64,000 bases of DNA from Hofstenia miamia (Eukaryota > Xenacoelomorpha > Acoela > Hofsteniidae), in the NCBI GenBank assembly GCA_900660155.1, contig CABFPE010000093.1, forward strand, positions 296,542 to 360,541, read 5' to 3'. The translations under genes and the position numbers were made by a program. The number at the start of each line of letters is the position of its first letter. The first letter of the stretch is position 1. The notes beneath the pieces are model-generated. The model was not told the origin of the DNA. It worked only from the letters and a program-made list of their open reading frames with translations, and searched no databases. Positions 23,561 to 34,689 of the stretch are shown one piece after another.

Positions 23561-24148
23561 CAAAAAATTTTATAACCAGTTTACCATTGGTTTTTATAAA
23601 ATACAAAACAAATGTTTATTTATCGCAAATCAAAATCTTGGTTTGAATCTGCACTAATACTAGAGAATTTTACTGTTCTCACTTCTAATAGTGTACAGTG
23701 GAATAAATCAATAAATTATATGTTGTAGAAGATAAATATTAAACACTGCATTTGGAATATTCCCCAATTGAGATAAATGATCTATATTTTGCTTCACTTT
23801 GTAACATTTTGTCTAATTCCAAATTTTACAAAATTTAATTCCAACATCTAGCATAGCCTGTGGAACTGATTATCTAGAACCAACAAAACAATTACTGTCT
23901 AGTCTCAAAATATGCATTATTTATGAAGCTTTCTTTTTCGTATTTGCAACTCTAGTGAACGTTTTTGATTTACCATGTTTTATATTTATTGGATACAATG
24001 CTTTCTACAACTAATCTTATGAAAGTTGAAATTGTAAAGTATATGTTCTCAATTTCAATAAGGAAAATACACTTGCTCAATAAGTAATTAGAAATACACA
24101 TGTCAAATAGTATGTATGTAAATTGGACACATTTCTATACAAAAAACA

Positions 24149-24612
24149 TTAACGAAATATTTCTTGCTACAAAATATTTCTGTCATGCGATTTCATTTAT
24201 TTCACGTGCTATATTGATACATGGCATATAAAACATTTTTAGAAAATGCTCTAAATTGCCCTGCATTTTTATACTGTCACGAAATCTTTCTGCATTGTGA
24301 AGCAGTACATATTGTGGTGCTGCCTTTCTTCAAAAGAAATGTTTGTTAGATTTGGGGGCAATTTGCATTTTATTCGCCCATATATTCCATGCATTCTCAA
24401 GAAAATATGTGGCGAATAAAAGAAGAAACGCAGCACTACAATGCGTACTGCTTCAAGATGCAGAAAGATTTCGTGGCGGTATAAAAATGCAGACCAATTT
24501 AGAGCAATTGTTAAAAATGTTTTTTATGACATGTATTAAGATAGCATTCGAAATCAATTTTCCTACACCATTGCGCGACAGAAATATTTTGTAGCAAGAA
24601 ATATTTCGTTAA
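24149..24612. mobile_element. 464-bp palindromic fold-back element, TTAA ends
   Basis: The left arm beginning TTAACGAAATATTTCTTGC is the reverse complement of the right end. Pairing continues for about 190 bp per arm with few mismatches, and the loop itself pairs through TTATTCGCCCATAT / ATGTGGCGAATAA. TTAA at both ends suggests piggyBac- or Kolobok-type insertion, but since TTAA is palindromic and lies in the repeat, this is not proof. The 83-codon frame at 24343-24594 is an arm artefact. Confidence 0.8.
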
Positions 24613-25449
24613 TGGGTGATTATATGACAGAAAAATAAATGTATTGCGATTGTAGCATTATTTTAATGCGTAAAAATATCTTAAATTACATGCAAATAGT
24701 TTGAAAAAGTCACTATATAAAGAAAATAATGACGTACCCAACGTATACAGTTAATAAGTCAAAAAGAAAAAAATTCGCAGTAAGAATTTAAGTCCCTTAG
24801 TGCATAATTGAATACAAAATTTATTTGTCCATTTGAATTACACAATAGCCACAGGTTAAAAAATATGGAAGTTCATAATACATTCTAAAAAACAAAAGAT
24901 AACGGACATTAAACAAATCAGAACAATTTTTTTCTTATGATTATTGCAATTACGAAATTTCCTTTAATATGTTGTGGAATTTCCACTTGCAATAAGTAAA
25001 TAAGTTTAAGGAGTGACTTAGTCCACACCAATTCGGCCTCATTTTCCCAGTAAGCGTTTCTAAGTCACTCCTTGCAGCTTTTCAAGGTTTCTAATCAAAT
25101 GTTAAATTTATGATGATATAAAACTTTTAAATTTCTATCATTTTTCGTAGTTGACAACACGTATGCCTTAGAAGATATTAGCATCATATGGCGTTACAAA
25201 ATTGAATATCTTGCAAAATTCGTCATCAGTGTAAATTCAATAAATGAAAAATAATAAATACTTAATCCTTTCCATTTGTTTGAAGGAAATGTAAAACATT
25301 CTTTTTAATTGATTGTATCCTTTGTTGTTGAAGCCGTAATTTTAGCAGGTTATTTTGTATTATTTTATACAATTTTCTCCTTTAAAGCTTACTAAGTTCA
25401 TGTTTAGCATTGCCTTATGCATACACGTATATATATATATATATATATN
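24613..25449. other. Unannotated, with one perfect hairpin
   Basis: AT-rich and no gene. AAGGAGTGACTTAG at 25008-25021 is exactly complementary to 25060-25073. A (TA)n and a single N end the stretch. Confidence 0.5.
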
Positions 25450-25842
25450 TTGGTGTTTTGTAACATAATTTTCACATATATTTAGTGTTTTGTAATTTTC
25501 ATAACATATATGAGTATTTTGTAATTTTTTGGAGTTTTGTCAAATTTTGAATAATTTTCCCTTATTTCCATTTTTAATGCAATAGTATTTCCCGTCACAA
25601 AGCCCCAATATACATGAAAAACTTACAAAGCACTATTATATGTGATACATTGAATTTTTTAGAGAAAAAAATTCAAAAGATGAAAAAAGTTATACAATAA
25701 TAACTCAGTTTAAAGTTGCAATAAATTTTATTAAAAAAAGTTTCAAATGACTTAAACGCAATTTGGTGTTTTGTAGTCTTAAAAACTGAAAAAATGGGTG
25801 TTTTGTAATGCAAAGATTCAATTTGAAGATTACAAAAGCCCA
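25450..25842. mobile_element. Possible MITE with TTGGTGTTTTGTAA termini
   Basis: It begins TTGGTGTTTTGTAA and ends with the inverse of TTGGGCTTTTGTAATC, embedded between TA microsatellites. GTGTTTTGTAA recurs inside near 25490, 25530, 25765 and 25800. The left edge touches a single-N join, so it may be incomplete. Confidence 0.5.
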
Positions 25843-25846
25843 ATAT

Positions 25847-25849
25847 ATG

Positions 25850-25885
<36 letters not shown>

Positions 25886-25898
25886 CATATATATATAC

Positions 25899-25931
<33 letters not shown>
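25847..25931. repeat. (TA)n microsatellite
   Basis: Long TA-rich simple repeat with interspersed TACA; further TA tracts lie at 26108-26130, 26879-26906, 30288-30311 and 48485-48512. Confidence 0.93.
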
Positions 25932-25934
<3 letters not shown>

Positions 25935-26585
25935 TATTAAATAAACAACTAAGCATGATATCATTGAACTTATTTTAAGAGCATGCAGTGTTAAATTATA
26001 TAAAGTGTAGTCTACTGTAAGTATATTTAGTTTTACCGCATATCTGTACTGATGATGTTTTCAATAAACAAAACTGGTCTATCCCTTTCATAGCGTCTAT
26101 GTAGAATATATATATATATATATATATATTGTTGTAATGAGTATTGCATTAGTAAAATAGTTTATCTACAAATCTTTACTATTGCCAACATTTGTTTCCA
26201 ATAACAGATTTTATTGAATATTAGCTAAATGTGTATGTATATTGTACACTATATGGAAAAATTTTGTCAACTTAGAATGTGCATGAAATTTTACTTAGAA
26301 TTTTTTTTCTGGAACTAAGCTAATTATATTTTCACCAGTACGATACTTAAAATTTAATATACATTTATAATCGTTTAAGTTCTTTATAGAGTCTGCATAT
26401 ATCTACACATTTATGAAATAGAGTTTAGGCATAAAGCATAGGTACAATTACAAAAATGAATGATCATATCAAGATGATCATAAAATTTTATAATCAATTT
26501 GAATAATTTACATAAAACTTACTATAAATATTGTTTCCTTTTTACAAAATCATTTTTGCATTTTTATCAAATCAATATTAATTCC

Positions 26586-26776
26586 TTCCGCCAAGGAGGT
26601 TATATTTTTGGTAGCATTGGTTTGTTTGTTTGTCTGTTAGCAACTTTACGGATTGACCTCAAATTTCACCAGAGGTGCGTCTCCGCCAAAGGAGGAATCC
26701 ATTAAATTTCGGTGCTGATCCAGGGAACACTAGCTCCGTGGCGGAGGTCTGCGCTCTCTGAGTGCTTTTTAGTTGA
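26586..26776 (+). mobile_element. Short interspersed repeat (GGAGGTTAT ... GGCGGAGGTCTGCGCTC)
   Basis: A GC-rich island that starts CCGCCAAGGAGGTTATATTT, contains GGTTTGTTTGTTTGTCTG and ends GGCGGAGGTCTGCGCTCTC followed by TGAGTGCTTTTTAG. I recognise this opening and closing combination as a short repeat seen in many unrelated genomes, but cannot name the family from memory. No coding capacity. Confidence 0.5.
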
Positions 26777-26874
26777 AGATTTATTTATAGTTCGACGAAC
26801 ATGTGAACATTTATTTCCCAGATGAATTATTTTCTTGTAAAGCAACAAGTGACATAGCGTAAAACATTTTGAAG

Positions 26875-26906
<32 letters not shown>

Positions 26907-26910
<4 letters not shown>

Positions 26911-29900
26911 ATATATGTACATATATGTAGATATATACTTATAGATGTACATAGACTATTCAGTGTAGTACAAACATTTGAATAACTAACTATAAGTGAT
27001 CAAACACTTTGATATCGGGAGAATATAACTACCCATTATCACGATAAAAATTGGCAGAAATTTGCAAAATAGGCGCAAGCTTTTCAACAATTCAATGACC
27101 TGAATTTGGACACGTCTTTGTCATTCCGTAACGCATGAGGCTGACCCCTATCCGTACCCGTACCATAACAATTCAATATTTTACGACGCCATCTAACGAA
27201 TTTTGAAAATAAAAATTTCGTCTAATGCTCTCAGCCTGTCACCCGTATTTTTTAGAATATTTTTCAAAAATGATTTCATTAATCCACTATTAATAAATTT
27301 GTATATTAATATTTGGTACATTCGCACTGTGTTCACGTGAGTTGAATTTAACATGGGTTCACGTGCACAAAATTCATCATCATTCAACAATTAATGTCAC
27401 AGCATTTCAAAGAAAACTTGTTTTAAAATGCTTAAGATGTAATAAATAGTTATAATTATATTGCAAGCACGATTTATGTAAACTTCTAGGGTTTAAAGAC
27501 TAAGTTTTAGACGATTTGTTTACTATTAGAAATAAACATGAAATTAAAAATTCTACTGAAATTGTTCCATTTGAAAGTGATTGGAAATTTTGAAATTTTA
27601 TTATACATGTTGCAATTTTTCATAAAATTTTTTTGTACATATAGATTTCTCCGCACATAGCATCAACCCGTAATCTGCAAACCCTAAATAATGACGCGTA
27701 AATTTAGTCAATTGCAGTAGGGGTCCAACTCCATGAATGATAATGACATACATATGTAATAGTAATGGCTAAATTTCAGATAAAATCTTTCTCTGAGAAG
27801 ATAATTATTGTCAATATCTAGAGTGGGACTCCTTCACTAATGTATTAACTTTACGAATTTCATATGCAAGGAATAGCAGAAGATATTTTTCGGTTTATTA
27901 AATCAGGCTAACTCTTCATGTGTACACTTTCAAATTAATATGCTTCCACTGACGGTTGAAATGTGAAATTTTTATCCAAAAAATTGTTGACATTTTTTTC
28001 GATTTTTAGTTCTAAAAATTTTATTATGCCACAGATGTCAGAAATTCTGACTTGGTGTTATCAATCTGAAACGATAATAAATCATTAAATTTAGCCAAAT
28101 TGAATTCTTAATAAAGTTAATCTATTGGTGCTTAATGATTTTTATTTATTCCCTTTGTAGTCAAACCTGTTAAGTTCATAGGTCGGCTACAAAGAAATAT
28201 TGCACCGCCTCACCAAACTAATTCAATTTCCGTAACCAGTACTGGTAAAGGCAAAGCAAACAAAAGGAAATGACAAAAAAGTAAAGGTAATACAGGTAAA
28301 AGGCACAAAAACATTCTCTGAACTGCTCAAAATGTGCTTTAAATTCTTCATTGAATTCAATGATTAATGCTAGTTTGCTTTATATTTTCAATACACTTTA
28401 AACTAAATTTTGTATTTTGTAATGATCAGTGTGTGGGGTATCAAAAATCTAGTATATATTCAGGAGGCGTATATACATATGTTCCAAGACTAAGGGATTA
28501 CTTTTATCAATACATTTAGAAGAAACTAATTATAGAAGGAATGAAGGTAGTTCAGTCTAATTTGAGCTACGGCTATCCCTAACATTAGGCTAAAAATAGA
28601 GTGCAAATCAGAGTTGTAACCGGGCCGTGATTTCAAACCCGACCACGGGCCCGGCTCTTCCCCTTTATCCCAACCCAGACCAGCAAATTTCAACTGGGAA
28701 TATTCAGGCTCAGGCCCGTCATATGCAAAACCATTATAAGATTTTTGTAAATAAAAAAATTAAACATATTATTGAAAATACTCAAATGAAAACACAACTG
28801 CACTTTTTTCAACTCAATAGAGTTCATTCGTGATTGCGACAAAAGCGATCGGCTTCAAACAAGGATGCGTCCATTGCTAGAAAGTTTTTAACACGAATTT
28901 TCAAATTGTTATTAGTTGTATTGCAGTTTTTGTAATAAATATATGTTTATGTACATCATATAAATATATTACGAACTCATGAAGCATTCTCCTCGCAAAC
29001 ACGCAAATAAAGCCCAAGTAATATAAAGTTTACGCTGTGACGCCTAAAGTATAAATGAAATTAATTGGTGCTTGCTATTACTAAGAAAATTTCTGAGTTC
29101 ATTGAAATTATTGTTGTCGTGTATTTAGTTTTTGATTTATAGTTAGTTAATTGAATATAATAGTTGATATAATATGTTAATTTAAAAGAATGCATATATA
29201 TATATTAATATAATTTTGAACAATTCTAAGCCCGTTGTTGCGAAATTTCTGATCCGGTCCGCTTCATTCTTAATTGGTTACATTACTTGTAATACCTAAA
29301 GAAATTTTAACAAGTTACCATTATCAGTTGCAAAATTTGATTTTCGGCATTAATGTTCAAAGAATATTAAATTTTTCTCAATCCAATTACTGATAAGACT
29401 TTCTTGTTTCCAGCCCAACAAATGCTTGCTTATCGAAGAAATTTGATTAAAAAAACTATTGACAAAGTTGTTGAAGTTAATGGAAGCATACGTTTTCTAC
29501 TTGTTTGCATTTTTGTTTAATAATCTACTGTACCCCTATTCTAAACGCATTCGCATGATTGCGACACCACTGCTACCATAAATCTTTCTTAGTTGCTCTG
29601 CAACATATGACATCGTTAATGCGATTCTATTTAATTATTTTGTTTGTTCTGACAATTTCTTAGATTTCATTAGTTTTCCATAAGATTTAAAATTTAAGGA
29701 AAGCATATGGACAAGCCAATGAATATTTGCAAAAAAAATTTTTCATATGCACTCAAATAGCATTTTTCTCAGTGTTGAAATCATTAAGGTTTTCTTAAGT
29801 AATTTTTAGGAATTTGATTTTCAATTATTAAACACAGAGTATATACTTTTTAAAATCCTTGCTATGCACATAAATAAATATTTTATTTAATCCTTCTAGA

Positions 29901-30725
29901 TTCTCAACGCCATCAATAACTTTCTACAATTTTCAAAGAGCTCTAATATTATTCATTCATTTAAAATTGCTGTGGAAATGCTATATTTATATTTTGCTCT
30001 ATACAATTTCAATGAAATATTATTGTATTTTATTATATTGGACATTGTGCTGCATGACATATTGCCTACAGACCCAAAGAAATTTGAAATAAAATTTGTT
30101 TGATAAAATTTTTTACTTTACTTATTTGAGGCGGATCCATATGAATTTTGACCTGGTTACATTTCTGCTATTCCAAATTTCATATGCCGGAAAGACAAGA
30201 TTTGCTAGTTTGCATATTTAGACAGAATTGAATAGCAATAGCAGTAATTTTTGAATTGATTGAGATAGACGACTGTGTATCATCAATATATATATATATA
30301 TATATATATATGTAACCTTTCAAGTTTCAATTAAATTTCACTCTGGTATTTCATTGAACTGTTTACATGTATTTCAATACTGGGAAACTTTAAGCGCCTC
30401 TCTTGACATGAGAAACAAAGAAAGCTGGGAAAGTTTATATGGGATTTCTTACATTTTTAAGTTCTAAAAAACGGCCTCCAGCCTGAAGCCATAACAATAA
30501 AATTGGAGGATACTTGGAGGATTTTGTTATTTTGCCCCTTACAAGCAAAATAGGTGGTAACCAGCGCCGTTAAGGTGGCAACAACATAAAAATATGAAAA
30601 ATTATCGTTTTAGAAATAGGGGAAGATTTTCAAAGACTTTTTTCAAAAATCGAAAAAATTTTTATATATGTATAAGCATAAAGTTCAAAATTTGCCTAAA
30701 AAAAGATTTAAAATATTATACTAAA
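26907..30725. other. AT-rich stretch without supported gene
   Basis: No ORF with recognisable content. A GC-rich patch at 28609-28720 starts CAGAGTTGTAACCGGGCC and resembles an hAT-type terminus. A GC-rich patch at 29230-29265 contains CCCGTTGTTGCG and could be its partner, though no target duplication fits. A TA microsatellite lies at 30288-30311. Confidence 0.45.
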
Positions 30726-31269
30726 TAACGGATGATCTGTAAAAATATGCACAAAATTTAATTTCTTATTAAAAACTCTACAATCGTAACGATAATGAAC
30801 AATCTCGGCAATATTTTTTGGCCGAATTTGGCTTTTAGCCACTACGCCAAACTGTCTCTTGATTTTTCAAAAGATTTAAATCCTCCAGCATGCCCTAGCC
30901 ATCGACCGGTCGAGGATTTTTGGGGAACACTGAAGCAGATGGTTTCTAAAGGAAACTGGCTGACAGAAGATTTGAATCAGCTAGAAGGGAGAATAAAACG
31001 ATGCATGGCAAAAGTAGATATGGCGATGGTTCAACGTATGATGGACAATGTTACAGAGTTGCTGAGAAAAGCTCAAGATCGTGGGACTTCTTCTTGCTTT
31101 CACTAATTCGTTACAACGTTAGTTATGTTTTTTTATTTTTGTTCTTATTCAATGTTAAAATAAGAATACAGATGTTCATGCTTTTCTGTTGCTTTGATAG
31201 TTAAAATTACGATTGTAGAGTGTAAAATAAGAATTTAAGTTTCGTGCAAATTTTTCCGATCATCCGTTA
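30726..31269 (+). mobile_element. Internally deleted Tc1/mariner (DD37E-like) with 65-bp TIRs
   Basis: Both ends begin TAACGGATGATC and stay inverted-repeat for about 65 bp, to CTCTACAATCGTAA, bordered by TA. The only coding part (30795-31106) is the transposase C-terminus: FWPNLAFSHYAK (the second catalytic Asp of WPDLASxHYA is Asn), DLNPPACPSHRPVEDFWG with the final Glu, then GNW and a basic tail. Spacing between the two sites is 28 residues, against 37 in relatives as I recall them, so about nine residues are also lost. The N-terminal HTH and first Asp are gone. Intact TIRs mean it could have been moved by a relative's transposase. Confidence 0.88.
30795..31106 (+). pseudogene. Tc1/mariner transposase C-terminal fragment
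   Basis: About 100 residues of DDE domain within the element above. Catalytically dead (second Asp to Asn, internal deletion, no first Asp). Confidence 0.85.
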
Positions 31270-32439
31270 GGTCGCTCATATTTATTTGAAAATAGTTGAT
31301 TTCATTGTTATGTATTGAACGCATTTAATTCCACTGTGCAACTTTGAATTTTAGAACTATATCGTTTAGTTCACAGTTTTCTAAAATTCTGATAAATATA
31401 GAATGATCTACCAAATCAAAAGAAACACTTTCATTTAAGAGTATATTTATAAGAGCCGCTTTTAAAGTGTTTGCTGAAATTTAACAAGTAAAATTTCACT
31501 TGAATGATCTTTTCTGTAGACAGATTAAAAGCTGTGCACTACATCATATTTCAACCATTGATGAGCACCAGACTTTTTATAGCAATTTTTACACCCACGA
31601 CAAATTTGCTACTGACCTGTAAGTTATAAGGTTCTTTTGATTTTAATCATATTTTTAAGTGTCTGGATATATTCTAGACGCAAAATACAAATTTCCAATA
31701 ACATTACTTAAAGTGGAACCAAAGGGTCACAGGAAGCACAAGCCCTTCCTAAATTCTTAATTGAATAAATCTTTATTAAGCTGAAAATCAATTCAATATG
31801 TGCTGTAAAATGGGGGAACAATTAATACTGCTGGTAACTATTAACAGTCTTGGGGTGATTATTTACAATTAATTTTTCTGGCTATATAGAAAATGCAAAC
31901 TGATCAACAAGCATATCACACTGCATTTCAGTTTACTTAAAATCTGTAATTCATATTTGAGAACAAAACGAGGTTGGTTTGATAAAGCACAGTTTGAAGA
32001 CTGGTTTGAATACCAGTTATGAAGTTTTCCAAAGGTTGCAAGTTGTGGATATGAGATCAATTCGCTTCACATATGTCCTACAATGTTGGCAGGTTGGCCC
32101 AACAACATCAAATCTTCATTACTGCTTTACCAGTACATCGCACTGATTTTCTTCAATATCTTGGTGTCACTTTCTTTAGTTCCATGAGCACCACAAAGAA
32201 TTGTTTCTAGTCTTGATTTTTCAATTTGAGAACAAAATGCAATCAACAAATATGAATGAATATCTACGATTCGGATTCTTCAGTCCTGGAATTGGTCCTT
32301 GAAATCATGAAGAACCTTTGCAACGAATTCCAGGTGATTTCTTATCATCAGAACACAAAAAATTCACAGAGAGGTCGATAATAGTTTGATTGCTCTACTA
32401 AATGAGCATCATTGTCAATCTACTGAGAAGAAGAGCTGA
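31270..32439. other. No supported gene
   Basis: Sequence near 31900-32400 has a slightly higher GC content and may be the decayed body of the piggyBac-like relic that follows, but I could not align a catalytic region. Confidence 0.4.
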
Positions 32440-32710
32440 GGAAAATGGTACAAGTAAGAACTTGTCCGGAGATGGATGCAGACCTACCAGCTGGGGAATT
32501 GACCTCAGTAAATGTTCGCAGCAGAAAGTCTTACCAAAGCAATAATCCGTAAGAAATTAAAATAAGGACTCTTGTGCAAGATTTTTAGTAGATTTTGGTA
32601 AATGCACTGGACGTAAATCGATTCAGTGTCTAGATTGCAGAATGCGGTTGTGTGACGTGTGTAATGAAGAGAATATAATTCCATATTTTACATGTATCAG
32701 TTTTTATTTT
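32440..32710 (+). pseudogene. Probable piggyBac-type transposase C-terminus relic
   Basis: The plus frame starting near 32571 reads CARFLVDFGKCTGRKS, then QCLDCRMRLCDVC and YFTC, matching the Cys-rich C-terminal finger of piggyBac transposases (CxxC ... CxxCxxxLC). The preceding 130 bp have basic, Pro-containing frames (DLPAGELTSVNVRSRKSY) broken by a stop. No catalytic Asp region or TTAA termini were identified. Confidence 0.45.
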
Positions 32711-32939
32711 TTAGTTCTACGTTTATGTTTGTTTGGAAACAAATTTCGAGATAATTTAGTGTAATAATATGAAATTATTTTGAAATATGAAGGATTTTGT
32801 AAATAGTTACCTCTTTGGTTTTCTTAAAAGTGATGTAAGTTTTTAAATCAGAGAGCTGAAAAATGTGTGAATTGTTTCCCTATTTTACGGTATAAAATTA
32901 GTGTTTAAAAATATAATCATTTTTAAAAAATTCTGATAT

Positions 32940-33470
32940 TTAATCTCTTTACAAAAAGGGAGATTCTTACAACCCAAATAATTACCGACCTATTAGCATT
33001 ACACACCCCTTTTCTAAATCGTCGAGAAGCTCCTAGATAAACATATCTACTGTTTTCTCAATGACAATAGGATTCTATCTGACAATCAATTTGGATTGTC
33101 AGATAGAATCCTAACCCCTAACCCTAACTCTAACCCTAACCCTAACTGCAATATAATCTATTGCCTTTCTAGATCTCATTAAAGCTGTCCTTTCAATGAA
33201 TTTCAATATTTTAGCTCACAAATTTGGAAGTCAAGGTTTTAGTAAAAATGCTACAAATTTCATTTCTTAAGTAATCGAAGACAAAGGGTAAAAATTAATA
33301 ACACTTATTCCAATTACATTATTACTAATTTAGGTGTAACCCAAGGCACAGTATTATGACCCCTTTTATTTTCATTATGTGTTAATGATATATCAAATGT
33401 GTTGAAAAACGGAACGATCTATCAATATGCTGATGATACATGTATACTATGCATGTATCATCAGCATAGA
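32940..33470 (+). pseudogene. LINE RT fragment broken by two fold-back junctions
   Basis: Frames give GDSYNPNNYRPISITHPFSK, then DNRILSDNQFGL (RT motifs 1-2), then after an insertion AFLDLIKAV and MNFNIL, GVTQGTVL and YQYADDTCIL with the catalytic YADD intact. A 19-bp perfect fold-back with telomere-like repeats replaces about 25 residues between QFGL and the AFLDL block; a second fold-back follows YADDTC. Not functional. Confidence 0.85.
33111..33147 (+). repeat. Interstitial telomere-like (CCCTAA)n tract
   Basis: Five to six units of CTAACC/CCCTAA with one variant (CTAACT), directly abutting the right arm of a perfect fold-back inside a LINE. Confidence 0.92.
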
Positions 33471-34097
33471 AATATATTTTAGCTACTCACAAACATTAAT
33501 AGGACACATTTTATAAAAATCCACAGATCGTCATTACAGATATTTATGAAATATTCCAATACATAAAATAATAAACTAATAAGATTTACCTCATTACTTC
33601 ATTGTACTGGTATGATTACAAAGTAGAGAAAAAGACGAGCCCCTTTTCCATATTTTTGCTCAAAGCATGCTTTGTAGTAAATATAAATGGACAATTTGCT
33701 CAATCAAATAAACATGAAATTAATGCTGTTTAAATGTAAATATAGACTTTAGATATCAGCCTATCAGATTCCGAGGGTGATGAATTAATACCTTTTCTTC
33801 TCGAATGTCTGTGCTATGAAATTCAATATTTTAATGGAATTTTCCTTGATTTCAAGGGTGAATTCAATGCAATTTTACTCAATTAATTTTTGAATTTTTC
33901 TAAATTTCAGTAGTTATATGGAATCAGTAGCTTTCGAATTTCAACAATCCGAGAGTGATGGAACATTATATGATATTGCTTGCCCATTAAAGCCAAAAAT
34001 AAATTTTATCGATGTATTAAGATAGCTAATAAATAACATTTTAAAGCGCCATCTATCGACAAGGAAAATCTTACTACAAAAATATTTCGTGTAATGA

Positions 34098-34680
34098 ATG
34101 ACAGTCGCAAAAACTCCGCATAAAGCAACCAAGTATTTAGCGAAAACTATTGAAAACCTTAATGAGTATATTAATAAAAACAAGTTAAAAATTAATACTG
34201 ATAAGTCACAATTTATTATTTTCACACCAAAGCAATACCAAGAAATTTCTAATAATATCAAAATTAAAGTAGAAGATAATGACATTAGTCAAAGCAATTC
34301 TGTTAACTATCTTGAAATAATAATTAATAGAAATTTAACGTTTAATGAATTTTTTCACTAAAATGTAGGAAAATGGCCTTTGAAACTAAATATCTATATC
34401 ATTTGCGCAATGTAGTACAGACCTTTCAAAAACAAATTCTTAAGCAATGTTATCAAAATGAGTGAGAGAAGTCACAAGTTACATAGAGTATTAATCGTCC
34501 AGATTCATTTTCTCTTAACGCTTCTAAATTATAGATGATTTAAGTCCCAAAATATAAATGGTACAAAAACGTTTCAGAAGAAAGAATAAAGAACTTTTAT
34601 TATCTAAGCAATCCCTATTAGGAATATCAAATCAATTAAATACATGGACAGATTTCACATAAAATTTACGCCCTTTAAGT
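34098..34680 (+). pseudogene. LINE RT C-terminal fragment
   Basis: The frame at 34098-34361 reads NLNEYINKNKLKINTDKSQF, then SVNYLEIIINRNLTFNEF, the region just after YADD in CR1-type RTs (LxWxxxNxLxLNxxKT ... VxYLGxxID). Decayed C-terminal frames follow to about 34680 (RHLRN-like YHLRN, then a Tyr-Lys region). It is probably the continuation of the 32940-33470 copy, separated by 0.6 kb of foreign sequence. Confidence 0.75.
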
Positions 34681-34689
34681 AATTGTGCA

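Larger units (their letters stand above)
18203..23938. other. CpG-empty block
   Basis: By eye I find only three CG dinucleotides in these 5.7 kb (near 18686, 21620 and 23623), whereas the 464-bp palindrome just downstream has 14. The block includes a terminal-inverted-repeat element, an unannotated stretch and a gypsy pol relic, so the bias is regional rather than specific to one element. Confidence 0.85.

Noticed and set aside
24343-24594. 83-codon ORF
   Set aside because: Lies in the arms of a palindromic element.
28609-29252. hAT element between GC-rich ends CAGAGTTGTAACCGGG and CAGAAATTTCGC (inverse)
   Set aside because: Ends agree only in the first few bases and the 8-bp flanks do not match.
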